From: a virus | DNA length: 64,000 nt | Strand: one strand, 5' to 3' | IMG/VR virus record: IMGVR_UViG_3300036466_000332 | Span: 62,001-126,000 of that record | The notes under the pieces: generated by a model | What the model was told of the DNA's origin: nothing | The model's database searches: none | What the model saw: only the letters and a program-made list of their open reading frames with translations | Position numbers and translations under genes: made by a program | Shown here: positions 8,045 through 16,700 of the stretch, one piece after another | Layout: every line of letters starts with the position of its first letter | Position numbering within the stretch: position 1 is the stretch's first letter

Positions 8045-8893
8045 ATGAATGTAAATATAGTTGGTAATGGAAAAGTTCATCTTTTATCCGGTGGTGGTAA
8101 ATGTTTTACTGATGTTGTGGCTAGGTTTGTTGGGTCAGAAAGAAATGTTGAAGAAATAATAGGGAGCGATTATAATAAAGAAATTATAAAAAACATTTTA
8201 GAATCTGGACATTTAGCATGTACCGAATTTGATCATTTTATATTTGGAGTTGAAGGATATGCAAGAGTAACAGAAGTCCAGTTGATAAGGAAACGGTTGG
8301 CTTCATACATGATAAAATCTGGAAGAGTTGAAAAGAATGGGAAAAGAAAATTCGATGTTGTTGTTCCCGAAGATATCCTTTATCATAATACAGAATATAA
8401 TTTAAAACCAGAGGATATATTTGTGGACGGTATACCTCTAGATGAAATTTTATATGATGCTGGTTATGATAATGTAGGGAGAGAGGATATTACATTTGAT
8501 TTTGATGGGTATGACCTATTATCTATGATGGAGAAGTGGTATGATGAAGGTGTTGAGTTGGGTCTTCCTGAAGAGAATTTAAGATATTTGAAACCACAAG
8601 CTACAGAATTTAAAGGTGTATTCAGTATGAATGCACATGGTCTTTTAGATTGGTTTAAAATCAGATGTTGTATGACAGCTCAAGATGGTGTTAGAGATAT
8701 GGCTAATAAAACAAAAGATATCTGTAAGGATGTATTCCCAGATTTATTTAAGGATGCCGGTGCAAGTTGTGTTTCTTTAGGGTATTGTCCAGAAAACAGC
8801 AGACAACATGGAGCATGTAGTATCATAACCCATGAAGAAGTAAAAGAAATGATAAAGGAATCTAAAAGGTGTAATACAAAATGGGTGAAGTAG
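8045..8893 (+). CDS. Divergent flavin-dependent thymidylate synthase (ThyX-like)
   Basis: ThyX makes dTMP from dUMP using FAD, NADPH and methylene-tetrahydrofolate. The start is the ATG at 8045 behind GGGAGGT. Near residues 80-92 the sequence QLIRKRLASYMIKSGR aligns with the ThyX motif RHR-x7-S: the spacing, the serine and the following arginine are kept, but His is Lys and the usual Asn-Glu is Met-Ile. Near residues 213-223 RCCMTAQDGVR matches the R-x4-AQ-x2-[IV]R block that binds dUMP. At 282 aa it is longer than typical ThyX. It may have a shifted substrate such as another pyrimidine alkylation; a plain thymidylate synthase is the default call. Confidence 0.75.
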   Translation: MNVNIVGNGKVHLLSGGGKCFTDVVARFVGSERNVEEIIGSDYNKEIIKNILESGHLACTEFDHFIFGVEGYARVTEVQLIRKRLASYMIKSGRVEKNGKRKFDVVVPEDILYHNTEYNLKPEDIFVDGIPLDEILYDAGYDNVGREDITFDFDGYDLLSMMEKWYDEGVELGLPEENLRYLKPQATEFKGVFSMNAHGLLDWFKIRCCMTAQDGVRDMANKTKDICKDVFPDLFKDAGASCVSLGYCPENSRQHGACSIITHEEVKEMIKESKRCNTKWVK

Positions 8894-9099
8894 TTAATTT
8901 AAACCAATTTAGAAAAGACTATAATAAAGATAGGTATGCAGTTTTTGCTTTTAGTTGGGGTGCAGCAACCAAAGATATGAAAAAAGATAAATGGTTAACT
9001 ATTGTTTTTGATGCTGAGACAGCTTTAGATGTAAGTGAACGAGATGTGGTAATTGACGATGGCGGAATAAGATTCATAAAAAATAAGAGGAGAAATTAA
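8881..9099 (+). CDS. Small hypothetical protein (FSWG family, first copy)
   Basis: A 72-residue protein starting inside the last codons of the ThyX-like gene (13-base overlap), behind AAAGGTG. It shares the pattern F-S-W-G, a short charged loop, K-W-[LW]-x-[IV]-x-F and a C-terminal [VI]-D-[DE]-x-G-[IL]-x-[FI]-[IR] with the next gene, so the two look like a tandem duplication. No known function. Confidence 0.65.
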   Translation: MGEVVNLNQFRKDYNKDRYAVFAFSWGAATKDMKKDKWLTIVFDAETALDVSERDVVIDDGGIRFIKNKRRN

Positions 9100-9112
9100 A
9101 GGGGGATGAACC

Positions 9113-9301
9113 ATGTTTAAATTAAAATTTGAATCATCAAAAGAGAATGAGGTTTATACTAGACATGAGTTTTCTTGGGGGTATGGTATCTACAATGAAA
9201 AGGAAAAGAAATGGTGGGAAGTTTCTTTTGGTGATGAACCAGTATATGTGGGTCACTTAAATGTGTCAGTCGATGAAAAAGGTTTACTAATTCGCAACTA
9301 A
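9113..9301 (+). CDS. Small hypothetical protein (FSWG family, second copy)
   Basis: A 62-residue protein behind AAAGGGGGATG. It resembles the preceding gene: HEFSWGYGIYNEKEKKWWEV against the equivalent FSWG block there. It is compact, with alternating strands and two to three tryptophans. The operon ends at the terminator directly downstream. Confidence 0.65.
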   Translation: MFKLKFESSKENEVYTRHEFSWGYGIYNEKEKKWWEVSFGDEPVYVGHLNVSVDEKGLLIRN

Positions 9302-9305
9302 TAAA

Positions 9306-9337
9306 AACCCAGGGGTAAAACCCTGGGTTTTTTTATT
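9306..9337 (+). terminator. Rho-independent terminator
   Basis: Stem AACCCAGGG / CCCTGGGTT with an A-rich loop and seven T residues. Confidence 0.85.
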
Positions 9338-9545
9338 AAACAAATTTTCTCAGTAACTTAATCTTTTTATTAGCTAATTCTTCATCTGGAGATGTGTAAC
9401 TTTTACCTGACTTCTTATATCTACGCCAAAGCTCAATCAATTCTTGTGCATTATTTCTTTCATCCTTTTCTAGCTCCTCAATTCTTTGTAAAATCTTATC
9501 TCTTTCTATTTCTCTTGAAGATTTAATAAATACACCATTAACCAT
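9336..9545 (-). CDS. Small coiled-coil hypothetical protein
   Basis: About 69 residues, ATG at 9545 behind AGGGGATGATAG. The sequence REIERDKILQRIEELEKDE has heptad-like leucine/isoleucine spacing, followed by a basic tail. It lies downstream of the large beta subunit gene on the minus strand, only 27 bases after its stop, so they probably share a transcript. Function unknown. Confidence 0.6.
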   Translation of the reverse strand: MVNGVFIKSSREIERDKILQRIEELEKDERNNAQELIELWRRYKKSGKSYTSPDEELANKKIKLLRKFV

Positions 9546-9572
9546 TACTATCATCCCCTAATTATTTTTTTT

Positions 9573-12500
9573 TTATTCGATGTCCATATCTTCTTTACAC
9601 TGTTTTATAAGTTTTCTCATTGCACCTGTTAGGAGCCCTGAAATAAAAACAGAGTTAGTCATTCTTTTCATAGGTGAATTTGGTGATAAAACCACATCAA
9701 CATTTCTGCCAGTTTCAACACCTGTTGGCATCTTCTCGTCATCGTAAACTCTGGCATTAATGGCTTTTAAAGAGGTATAGTTTGTACCCTTATCACCAGT
9801 GGAGAAGATATCATAACTTTCCACATAATACTCAAATAAAACTTCATCTTTATTAAGTTTTATACCATTTATTTTATCACCAACCTTTACCTTAGCATTT
9901 TTCTTACCGAAAAGAATTTTACTTTCAGTTGAACCATGTTCTTCCAACTGTTTAGCATTAGATTGTTTGTTATTTAATAAAAAATCATCTATTTTTCTTA
10001 TATGGTATTGTATACTGTTTGAATATTCGTCAAGATTAGAAGTTCTATAAACTCTCATATCAACTATTCTACCACCACGTTTTACTTTCTTTTCGTGTTG
10101 ATTTAATTCTGATGACTCTACATTTAAAAACTCATCAACCTCTTCATCACCAGTCATGGATTCGAAAACCATTAACGGTTCTCCAGATCTCACCTCTTTG
10201 AATTCTGCAACAGACTCATGTATTTTAGCATCATTTTTTAAAAGAACAGCATATTTTTTAATAACCTTTGTTGCTAATCTTTTTGTAAGTGATCTAGAAA
10301 CCATAGTGGAATCCTCATAAGTCTCTGGTGCTGAATGTAATGCTAGAGTAACTATTGGACCAGGAGTAAAATGAAGTGAATATCCGTCTGTTTTAAAGAA
10401 GTTTTTATTATATGCTAAAACATCGCCGGCTTTTATTTTCTTACCAACTTTAATTTTTGGCATCAACTTCATTTCGTTAGATATATACATGCTTTTAGCT
10501 GAATTCTTTTCTACAGAATTTATAGGGAAACTATCTTCTGTTCCGTCAGAGTATTCCACGGTAATATAATTTCCAGATATATTAGATACCACGCCGTCTT
10601 TTTTAGATTTTCTAACAAACTCATTTGACATATGTGCTAAAGCTTCATCTGCACCAGTGGAGACCATTAGGGGGTCTGCATCTTCAACACCCATAAGGTG
10701 GTTTGTCTGACTTAAATTCATAGCAGTTCTCGGTGCATCATCTTTTGAGGTGGTCATAGGAGTTAAAACTTCCGATATAGATAGGAGTGTTTTAGAATCA
10801 AGATCATCCACATCCTCCATATCTACGTTTTCAAAAAACCCTCTAGCAGATAATATCTTTGGGTCTACACCAAAATGCTTTACAACACCAATGGAACCTG
10901 AGTAAGCAGAAGCCATAGAGAATTTACCATAGAAACTAGGATCATACAATCTCTTATCTGCTGTGTATGCTCTATCTAAGTTCAACCCAGATAGACCTTT
11001 CATTGAAGCAGATGAATATTTATCTATCTCTCTAGCTGGATTAACAGTAGAGTATTCCTCAAGGTTTGGTAATTCATATAACTTTTTAATTACAGCATTT
11101 TTATCAATTGAGAAAGTAGATTTAGTATTACCTCTTTTTTTAGCAACAGAGAATTTTTCATATTCATCAGCTAAAACATTAGCCATTGTCGCAGTTATTA
11201 ATTCCTGATATCTAACCCTTGAATTTCTTATATCGATGTCCTTTTCATTTACAGCTGTGGATAATAGATAATTAGCATAAATTAAAAGATCGGTGAATTC
11301 AGTGGGTAAGGAAAAATGAACCAATATATTTTTGGTTATTGCATCTATCATCGTATTATTGTAGTTATCAATATATACTGGGAAATTATGACTACCCATT
11401 TCATCTTCTAATATATTTGCCATAACATCTTTATCTTCTAAGTCTGCTAGTTCGTATCCAGAAAGATCCATTCTCTGCAAGTAACTCATAATAGATATAT
11501 TAGCCATTGAATCATATTTATAAATTAAATATGTGTCTTCAAATTCAATTAGACCTTCTTTAAATTTATCTATCTTTGGTTTCTTTTCTTTAGTTTCTAA
11601 CCTATAATCAATATCCATTTTTTCCATTAAAGAATCTAAGCCCATAAGATAAGTTAATATAAGAACTAAGGGTGCATCTTTACCCAGTATCTTTACAGAA
11701 GTATAAACGATAGTTTTTGGCACTGTGTTTTTTTCTTCAATATACTTATGGAGTTTTGGGATATATTCCTCTGAAACTTTTATCAGAAATTCTGATAAAA
11801 CCATACCCTTATAATCACCATCGGTGGTTATGGTTTCTGTCTCTTTATTTAGGATTATCTCGTTACCTTCTATCTCACCTAGAACAATTTCATTTTCATT
11901 ATCGTTTTCATACAACTGTTTTGATTTTTCATAATCGAATATAAGGTTAACGCTATTTGTGTTTACTTCTGATAAATATCTTGATATACCATTATATTCT
12001 CTAGTGGTTTCCCCTGTATTGAAGTTGGTTTCAAAAGCTGATTCAAAATTAATTATATCAGACTTATTTTCATCTTCAAACTTTTTAAAACCTCTGACAA
12101 ATTTAGAATAAATAGGAGATAGGTATTTTCCACCTTTATATGTCATCCGTAATTTATTTCTATTTGAGGTTATAATAACGTACTCTTCATTTTTTGTTAT
12201 GGGGTTACTCATGATCTGTCCTATGATATTTTTTTTAGAACCACCAAGATACACAAATTTATCATAAACCAATTTTGGTAATGTTATTTTCACATTGTGC
12301 CTATTACCCTCTAAATCTTTGAATTTCATTTTGATATCTTCAGTATAGTTTAACTCATCTGATGAGTCTTCTGTTTCTATTTTTTGAATGTATAAGGGGA
12401 CATCTGTATTAGAGAAAGATTGTGCTATTTCTGTAATATCAAATTTCTTTAATTTTTCATCATATGTTTTATTGAAGTTAACAAAAGAGTTCTCATTGTA

Positions 12501-13697
12501 TTTATCTATGGCTGTTATATCATATGAATCTTTTGGTACATCTATATCCTTTATTTCTTCTAGAAGTTCAGAATACGACATATCATCTATTTCCACATTC
12601 ATAACATCCTCGATATATTTTCTTTCTTTCTCACCCATTTCAGATACTCTCTCTAGGGCTTTAGTCCTTACTTCCTTCAATATTTTAGATATCTCTTTTG
12701 CTTTTTCCGGTTCATCAGTCATATTAATTACTTTATCTAAAACTTCTTCCTCTATTAGCGGTACATCTTTTTTCTCTTCTTTATCTTCTTTTTCTTCTTT
12801 TTCTATTTCTCCTTCGGGGTCTATCTCTTCATCAGGAGAATCTTCATCTTCTAATGTATCTACAACAGCGTCAGTTACTTCGTGTTTTATCCTGTCGTTA
12901 TCGTTTTCTTTAGTTTCTTCGTCATCATCGTCTGAAGTTTTAAGTCTTCTAAAACGCAACAGTATATCTTTTAAAAGATCACTCACATCAGAGTTACTCT
13001 CTTTAAGATATTCATCCAACCTCTCATCAAATGATAATTTAAATAATCCCTTTTCTGAAGTAAAGACAATGGTTGTGTCTTTGAATACATCTTTTAAGTA
13101 TTTTAAATCAGGATTATATTTTAAAACATAAAGAAAAAGGTATAGTAAATTGGGGGTTGTATAATCTGATTTTTTGATATCCCCAACATTCACAATATCA
13201 GTATCAGATATATCGAATAAAATGTATTTGTCATCGTATTCTTCTGCTGAATTTATTATATCCTTTATGATTGTCTTATAATATTCATCTACAAATTTGT
13301 AATTTTTTATATCTTTAGAAAAAATCATTTCATTTATTAACGATACATCATAAAAAAGATTTCTTTTAGAGTATTGAGATAAATTCCTATACATATATTT
13401 TATCTCGGGACAATTATCTTTAACATAATCGTATACTTTTTTCAAATCATTTTTCATATACACTCTCTGTGAAAGAATTTTTTCTTTATAAATTCTATCA
13501 ACATAAATAGCTTTAACTCTTCTTAAGTGTAAATGATATGGTGAATTCTGTTGGGAATCATTTATGTACTTTAATGTATCATCAAAATTAGTGAACATAG
13601 GTATTATAAATCTACCTTTTGTATATGGTTTCTTTCTACTTAGAGCATAGATTCTTCTGCCTATTTTCATCGTTGATAAGTCTTCCAAAAATATCAT
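9573..13697 (-). CDS. RNA polymerase beta subunit, one piece without C-terminal clamp domain (probable virion polymerase)
   Basis: A 1374-residue beta-type subunit. The start is the ATG at 13697 behind AGAGAGGTG; the frame runs 30 codons further through a promoter and terminator, which I reject. The N-terminal third is poorly conserved and includes a very acidic stretch around residues 265-330. Downstream motifs follow beta order: NPAREIDKYSSAS and SGLNLDRAY match the rifampicin-region fork; DDAPRTAMNLSQTN near 984 matches DDANRALMGSNMQ; GDKG near 1300 and VDVVLSPNSPMKRM match GDK...PVDIVLNPLGVPSRM. It stops there, so the Rpb2 domain 7 clamp is missing; the gene at 26712 supplies such a domain. 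Late-type promoter and late neighbours favour the virion enzyme. Confidence 0.85.
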   Translation of the reverse strand: MIFLEDLSTMKIGRRIYALSRKKPYTKGRFIIPMFTNFDDTLKYINDSQQNSPYHLHLRRVKAIYVDRIYKEKILSQRVYMKNDLKKVYDYVKDNCPEIKYMYRNLSQYSKRNLFYDVSLINEMIFSKDIKNYKFVDEYYKTIIKDIINSAEEYDDKYILFDISDTDIVNVGDIKKSDYTTPNLLYLFLYVLKYNPDLKYLKDVFKDTTIVFTSEKGLFKLSFDERLDEYLKESNSDVSDLLKDILLRFRRLKTSDDDDEETKENDNDRIKHEVTDAVVDTLEDEDSPDEEIDPEGEIEKEEKEDKEEKKDVPLIEEEVLDKVINMTDEPEKAKEISKILKEVRTKALERVSEMGEKERKYIEDVMNVEIDDMSYSELLEEIKDIDVPKDSYDITAIDKYNENSFVNFNKTYDEKLKKFDITEIAQSFSNTDVPLYIQKIETEDSSDELNYTEDIKMKFKDLEGNRHNVKITLPKLVYDKFVYLGGSKKNIIGQIMSNPITKNEEYVIITSNRNKLRMTYKGGKYLSPIYSKFVRGFKKFEDENKSDIINFESAFETNFNTGETTREYNGISRYLSEVNTNSVNLIFDYEKSKQLYENDNENEIVLGEIEGNEIILNKETETITTDGDYKGMVLSEFLIKVSEEYIPKLHKYIEEKNTVPKTIVYTSVKILGKDAPLVLILTYLMGLDSLMEKMDIDYRLETKEKKPKIDKFKEGLIEFEDTYLIYKYDSMANISIMSYLQRMDLSGYELADLEDKDVMANILEDEMGSHNFPVYIDNYNNTMIDAITKNILVHFSLPTEFTDLLIYANYLLSTAVNEKDIDIRNSRVRYQELITATMANVLADEYEKFSVAKKRGNTKSTFSIDKNAVIKKLYELPNLEEYSTVNPAREIDKYSSASMKGLSGLNLDRAYTADKRLYDPSFYGKFSMASAYSGSIGVVKHFGVDPKILSARGFFENVDMEDVDDLDSKTLLSISEVLTPMTTSKDDAPRTAMNLSQTNHLMGVEDADPLMVSTGADEALAHMSNEFVRKSKKDGVVSNISGNYITVEYSDGTEDSFPINSVEKNSAKSMYISNEMKLMPKIKVGKKIKAGDVLAYNKNFFKTDGYSLHFTPGPIVTLALHSAPETYEDSTMVSRSLTKRLATKVIKKYAVLLKNDAKIHESVAEFKEVRSGEPLMVFESMTGDEEVDEFLNVESSELNQHEKKVKRGGRIVDMRVYRTSNLDEYSNSIQYHIRKIDDFLLNNKQSNAKQLEEHGSTESKILFGKKNAKVKVGDKINGIKLNKDEVLFEYYVESYDIFSTGDKGTNYTSLKAINARVYDDEKMPTGVETGRNVDVVLSPNSPMKRMTNSVFISGLLTGAMRKLIKQCKEDMDIE

Positions 13698-13728
13698 ATA
13701 AACACCTCTCTTTAATTCATTGTGGTCT

Positions 13729-13740
13729 AATTGGATTGTT
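13729..13740 (-). promoter_or_regulatory. Late-type promoter motif (AACA-N6-TT)
   Basis: AACAATCCAATT on the minus strand, 31 bases before the chosen ATG of the large beta gene and just after the previous gene's terminator. Confidence 0.45.
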
Positions 13741-13760
13741 CTCGACGTTTTATATCGTAG

Positions 13761-13788
13761 AGAAAGAAAGGTGGGTTTTAAACCCACC
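13761..13788 (-). terminator. Terminator, minus strand
   Basis: Stem GGTGGGTTT / AAACCCACC. On the minus strand it is followed by a T-rich CTTTCTTTCT tract. It ends the membrane-protein operon before the beta gene. Confidence 0.75.
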
Positions 13789-13793
13789 GTGTG

Positions 13794-14348
13794 TTATTTT
13801 AATATAAGGTAAGTTATTCCAACACCTATACCAAAGTATAAGTATTTATTTATTTTGGATTGAATTCTCAATCTTGTATTTTCTCTTTCTAATGATTCGT
13901 TTATCTCATCTAAATTTACGATAGTCTCATCCTGTGTTTCGGTTATGTCTTCTAATTTCATGGTGTACTGATCATTAGCTATACGTTCTTCTTTTAATGA
14001 TTCCTTTAACAATCGGTTTTCTTCCATTAAAGCACCAACCAATTCCATATAGTAATCTTTAATGGTGGTTAAATCGGCATTTTGTTTTTCCAGTGTATTT
14101 ATGGTTCCTTTAAGTTCGTTAACTCTTTTATCATGTATCTCACGTTCTTCTTCTAGCATAGATTTTAATTCTTCATTATTTGTTTCTAATACACCGATTT
14201 CATTTCTTAATTTCACAATTTCCTCGGCTATCTTTTTCTCTTCCTCTTCGTTTAGTTCACCATGTGCAAAAACAACAGGACTAATTTGTATCGTCATTAA
14301 GAATACTATCAAAAGTATCGCTAACTTCTTCATCTGTGAGTTCAACAT
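13794..14348 (-). CDS. Secreted/membrane coiled-coil protein with signal peptide and C-terminal TM
   Basis: The N-terminus has a signal peptide (MKKLAILLIVFLMT then a VFA-H cleavage-like site), the middle is a long coiled coil (about residues 32-160), and the C-terminus ends in a single membrane span (YLYFGIGVGITYLIL). The start at 14348 follows GAGGGAAGAGG; an internal ATG at 14333 is possible. It overlaps the preceding coiled-coil membrane gene by 68 bases, in another frame. The pair recalls spanin gene overlap, but there is no lipobox, and spanins serve hosts with an outer membrane, so a role in lysis or virion assembly is only a guess. Confidence 0.7.
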   Translation of the reverse strand: MLNSQMKKLAILLIVFLMTIQISPVVFAHGELNEEEEKKIAEEIVKLRNEIGVLETNNEELKSMLEEEREIHDKRVNELKGTINTLEKQNADLTTIKDYYMELVGALMEENRLLKESLKEERIANDQYTMKLEDITETQDETIVNLDEINESLERENTRLRIQSKINKYLYFGIGVGITYLILK

Positions 14349-14802
14349 CCTCTTCCCTCACTTTCTTTAATTCCTCTTCCTGTTCCTTTATTTTTTTGTC
14401 ATTTTTTTCTCTTATTTCTTCAACTCTCTCAGCTGTTTCTTCAGCTAATTCTTTTTCTTTATCTATAATTTTTCCCCGTTCTTTAACCTGTTTTCTTAAT
14501 CGATCTATCTTATCTTGGTCCTCTTTTATTATGCCCGTTTTTTTAGCTGCCTCTTTTAATTCTTTTTGGTTTTCTTTTATAATAGTTTCTTTTTCTTCCT
14601 TTTTCTTTTTAGCTTCTTTTTTTAGTTCTTTAGTCTTTTCTTTCTTTTCCTCTACTTTCTTTTTTCTTTTCTCTCTCATTTTTTTACCATCACTATTTAA
14701 TGACACACTAATTATGATGGACAAAACAATGGTTAACCCATAAAGAATATATTCTTTGTATTCAGAGAGTTTAGCAAGAAATAATTTAAATTTAGTTTTC
14801 AT
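14281..14802 (-). CDS. Membrane-anchored coiled-coil protein
   Basis: Residues 19-36 (YILYGLTIVLSIIISVSL) form one N-terminal membrane span; the remaining 130 residues are a highly charged lysine/glutamate coiled coil with an acidic end. The ATG follows AGGAGGTGAG. The 3' end overlaps the downstream gene by 68 bases. Topology (short N-terminus, one span, long helix) is like an inner-membrane spanin or a tail-tape-like anchor. Function unknown. Confidence 0.7.
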   Translation of the reverse strand: MKTKFKLFLAKLSEYKEYILYGLTIVLSIIISVSLNSDGKKMREKRKKKVEEKKEKTKELKKEAKKKKEEKETIIKENQKELKEAAKKTGIIKEDQDKIDRLRKQVKERGKIIDKEKELAEETAERVEEIREKNDKKIKEQEEELKKVREEDVELTDEEVSDTFDSILNDDTN

Positions 14803-14815
14803 TTTTTCTCACCTC

Positions 14816-15115
14816 CTATTTTTTCTTATTTTTTAAATATTCGTGTGCTTCTTCTTTGAAATATTTAGCACCCGTACCTACAACTATCAAAGAAGAAATC
14901 CATTTAAGAGAATTGAAAAATGAAGTATCTTCTATAAGTCCCTCTTTCAGGAAAAGAAATAAAAAAAATACTATTGCAGTTAAAATAACATCATTTCTTA
15001 TATCATCTTTTCCTAGTGTGGAAATTATAACTCTTTTGAGTATACTAACCCAGCTTGTGTTTTCATTATAGTTTTCTATAGGGTTTTCTTCAACCTTCTT
15101 TTTTTCTTCATCCAT
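14816..15115 (-). CDS. Holin-like small membrane protein
   Basis: About 99 residues with two hydrophobic segments (DVILTAIVFFLFLFL and SLIVVGTGAKYF), an acidic N-terminus and a lysine-rich C-terminal tail ending KNKKK. This matches the general layout of phage holins that form membrane pores for lysis. The ATG at 15115 lies behind GGAAAGGGTG; a GTG nine bases upstream is also open. It is the first gene of the minus-strand group leading to two coiled-coil membrane proteins. Assignment rests on topology only. Confidence 0.5.
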   Translation of the reverse strand: MDEEKKKVEENPIENYNENTSWVSILKRVIISTLGKDDIRNDVILTAIVFFLFLFLKEGLIEDTSFFNSLKWISSLIVVGTGAKYFKEEAHEYLKNKKK

Positions 15116-15174
15116 TATGTTCACCCTTTCCTTTTATACACTATAGTGTTTGTTTCCTTTGACCCCCAAATGAA

Positions 15175-15186
15175 ACAATTATAATA
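15175..15186 (+). promoter_or_regulatory. Late-type promoter motif (AACA-N6-TA)
   Basis: AACAATATAATA followed by G lies 23 bases before the TTG start at 15209. Confidence 0.5.
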
Positions 15187-15208
15187 GTTTTATAAAGGAG
15201 TGATGAAT

Positions 15209-16669
15209 TTGAAAATAAAAAAAGATATCTTCGAGAGTGATTATGAATATAAGTCAACAGCACTCATAGATTTAGCCTACATATACGGTGAAATAGTTTC
15301 TATATTTAAATATTCAGTATTAGATGATTTGGATGACATTTTAAACTTCAAATATGACAATATAAATACCCGAATAGCAATTAAAGAGAATTTAATCAAA
15401 ACACCAAAAAGTTTATTGACTAATCCTAAACCTATATTGAATTTAAATGTTAGTATAGATACATCTTACGAGGGTGGTGTATTATCACCTCTTTTATACA
15501 ATACAGATTTAAGCCACATAATGGATGTGAGAACATTTACAGATCCATTTATACTAACACACAACAGAGGAGACAATGCCAAAAATATAGCTGTATCTTT
15601 TTCTTTTAAAAGAATTAAGTTGACGGTTGAGGCCAATGTAATAGATGACTATAGATCTAAGTTGATAAATGTGTATCACTATTGGAGAGCTAAAAGATAC
15701 CCCGGAAGGTTATATAGGAAGACAGTGGTTATACCTTTCCCAATACCCAAAGATGTTTATTTAGAGTATTGTGATGCACACGATATAAATCCAGATAATA
15801 TAGAAGAAGCTTACCACCATATCAAAAGACAATCCTTTTTCCCTGTTGAACTTAAAAAGAATCTCGGTAACGGAAACCAAGAGATATTTTTAAAATATGA
15901 AACATTTTTAGATTATACTGGTATGGGTTCCAATCTAACAGATGGAATGAGAAAGGGTTCCATCACAACAGATTTCATGTTAACAAGACCTTTTGAAATA
16001 GAAATAAATGTTCCTTCTATGTGTTTTCTAAAATTGGATAGACCTAGAATGTTTGTGACCAATGATGCTGAAGCACCAGATGACGCTTTAGAAATTGGTG
16101 TTAGAGATTGGGTTAGATACGACTGGAAAGTTTATGAGGATGAGGATTATAAACAGATAATCAATGCAGACTGGAAATTCGATAGAGCAGAGGAAACTAT
16201 AGATTGCAAAAATCTATTATATGACAATTTCGATAACTTCTATGGATTTTTGACAAATAGAAAAGGTAAAAAGATTATTAAACCAGAAGAATATGATGTA
16301 CCTTATGATATTGGTTTCAATGTAAATGAAAACACAGTAAGACTTTTGGTTGGTCAAGAGAGTGATGATTATGAAATAAATTATAAAAACAATACAATCA
16401 CCTTTTTATCTACAGGTAATCTCTTAGTGGACGGTGATAATGAATATACAGTTAGATTCGAATATGCGATGAATGTTGAAAATTATATAAAGATCAAATA
16501 TTTTAAAGATGAGGAAGAAAATATGGATAGGTCCTTTATTATAGATTCACAAAATTTATTGATAGAAGAAAAGAGTGCAGATTTCGGTGCAAACTATAAT
16601 ATAGGTATGTATGTTAAATTAGGTTTCTATAACGAATGGTTAGAGAATGTCAAATATAACGAAAAGTAA
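15209..16669 (+). CDS. Probable virion structural protein
   Basis: A 486-residue protein I cannot assign to a known family. The start is probably the TTG at 15209, which has the usual 8-base spacer from AAGGAG; GTG and ATG codons at 15200 and 15203 are too close to it. The sequence is rich in beta-strand patterns and aromatics, with no membrane segment, like tail, neck or baseplate proteins. Late-type promoter and neighbouring baseplate-like genes support a structural role. Confidence 0.6.
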   Translation: MKIKKDIFESDYEYKSTALIDLAYIYGEIVSIFKYSVLDDLDDILNFKYDNINTRIAIKENLIKTPKSLLTNPKPILNLNVSIDTSYEGGVLSPLLYNTDLSHIMDVRTFTDPFILTHNRGDNAKNIAVSFSFKRIKLTVEANVIDDYRSKLINVYHYWRAKRYPGRLYRKTVVIPFPIPKDVYLEYCDAHDINPDNIEEAYHHIKRQSFFPVELKKNLGNGNQEIFLKYETFLDYTGMGSNLTDGMRKGSITTDFMLTRPFEIEINVPSMCFLKLDRPRMFVTNDAEAPDDALEIGVRDWVRYDWKVYEDEDYKQIINADWKFDRAEETIDCKNLLYDNFDNFYGFLTNRKGKKIIKPEEYDVPYDIGFNVNENTVRLLVGQESDDYEINYKNNTITFLSTGNLLVDGDNEYTVRFEYAMNVENYIKIKYFKDEEENMDRSFIIDSQNLLIEEKSADFGANYNIGMYVKLGFYNEWLENVKYNEK

Positions 16670-16676
16670 TTTAAAA

Positions 16677-16700
16677 CCCCAGGGCATTGCGCCCTGGGTA
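16677..16700 (+). terminator. Hairpin after structural gene
   Basis: Strong stem CCCAGGGC / GCCCTGGG with a small loop. The following bases are A/T mixed rather than a pure T tract, so termination may be partial. Confidence 0.5.

Noticed and set aside
12388-13131. A long serine-rich open frame on the plus strand opposite the large beta gene
   Set aside because: It is the mirror of the acidic, lysine-rich stretch of the beta protein; it has no ribosome binding site and a low-complexity product.
13698-13787. N-terminal extension of the large beta gene (30 codons)
   Set aside because: The extension reads through a promoter motif and a terminator stem; the ATG at 13697 has a strong AGAGAGGTG box.
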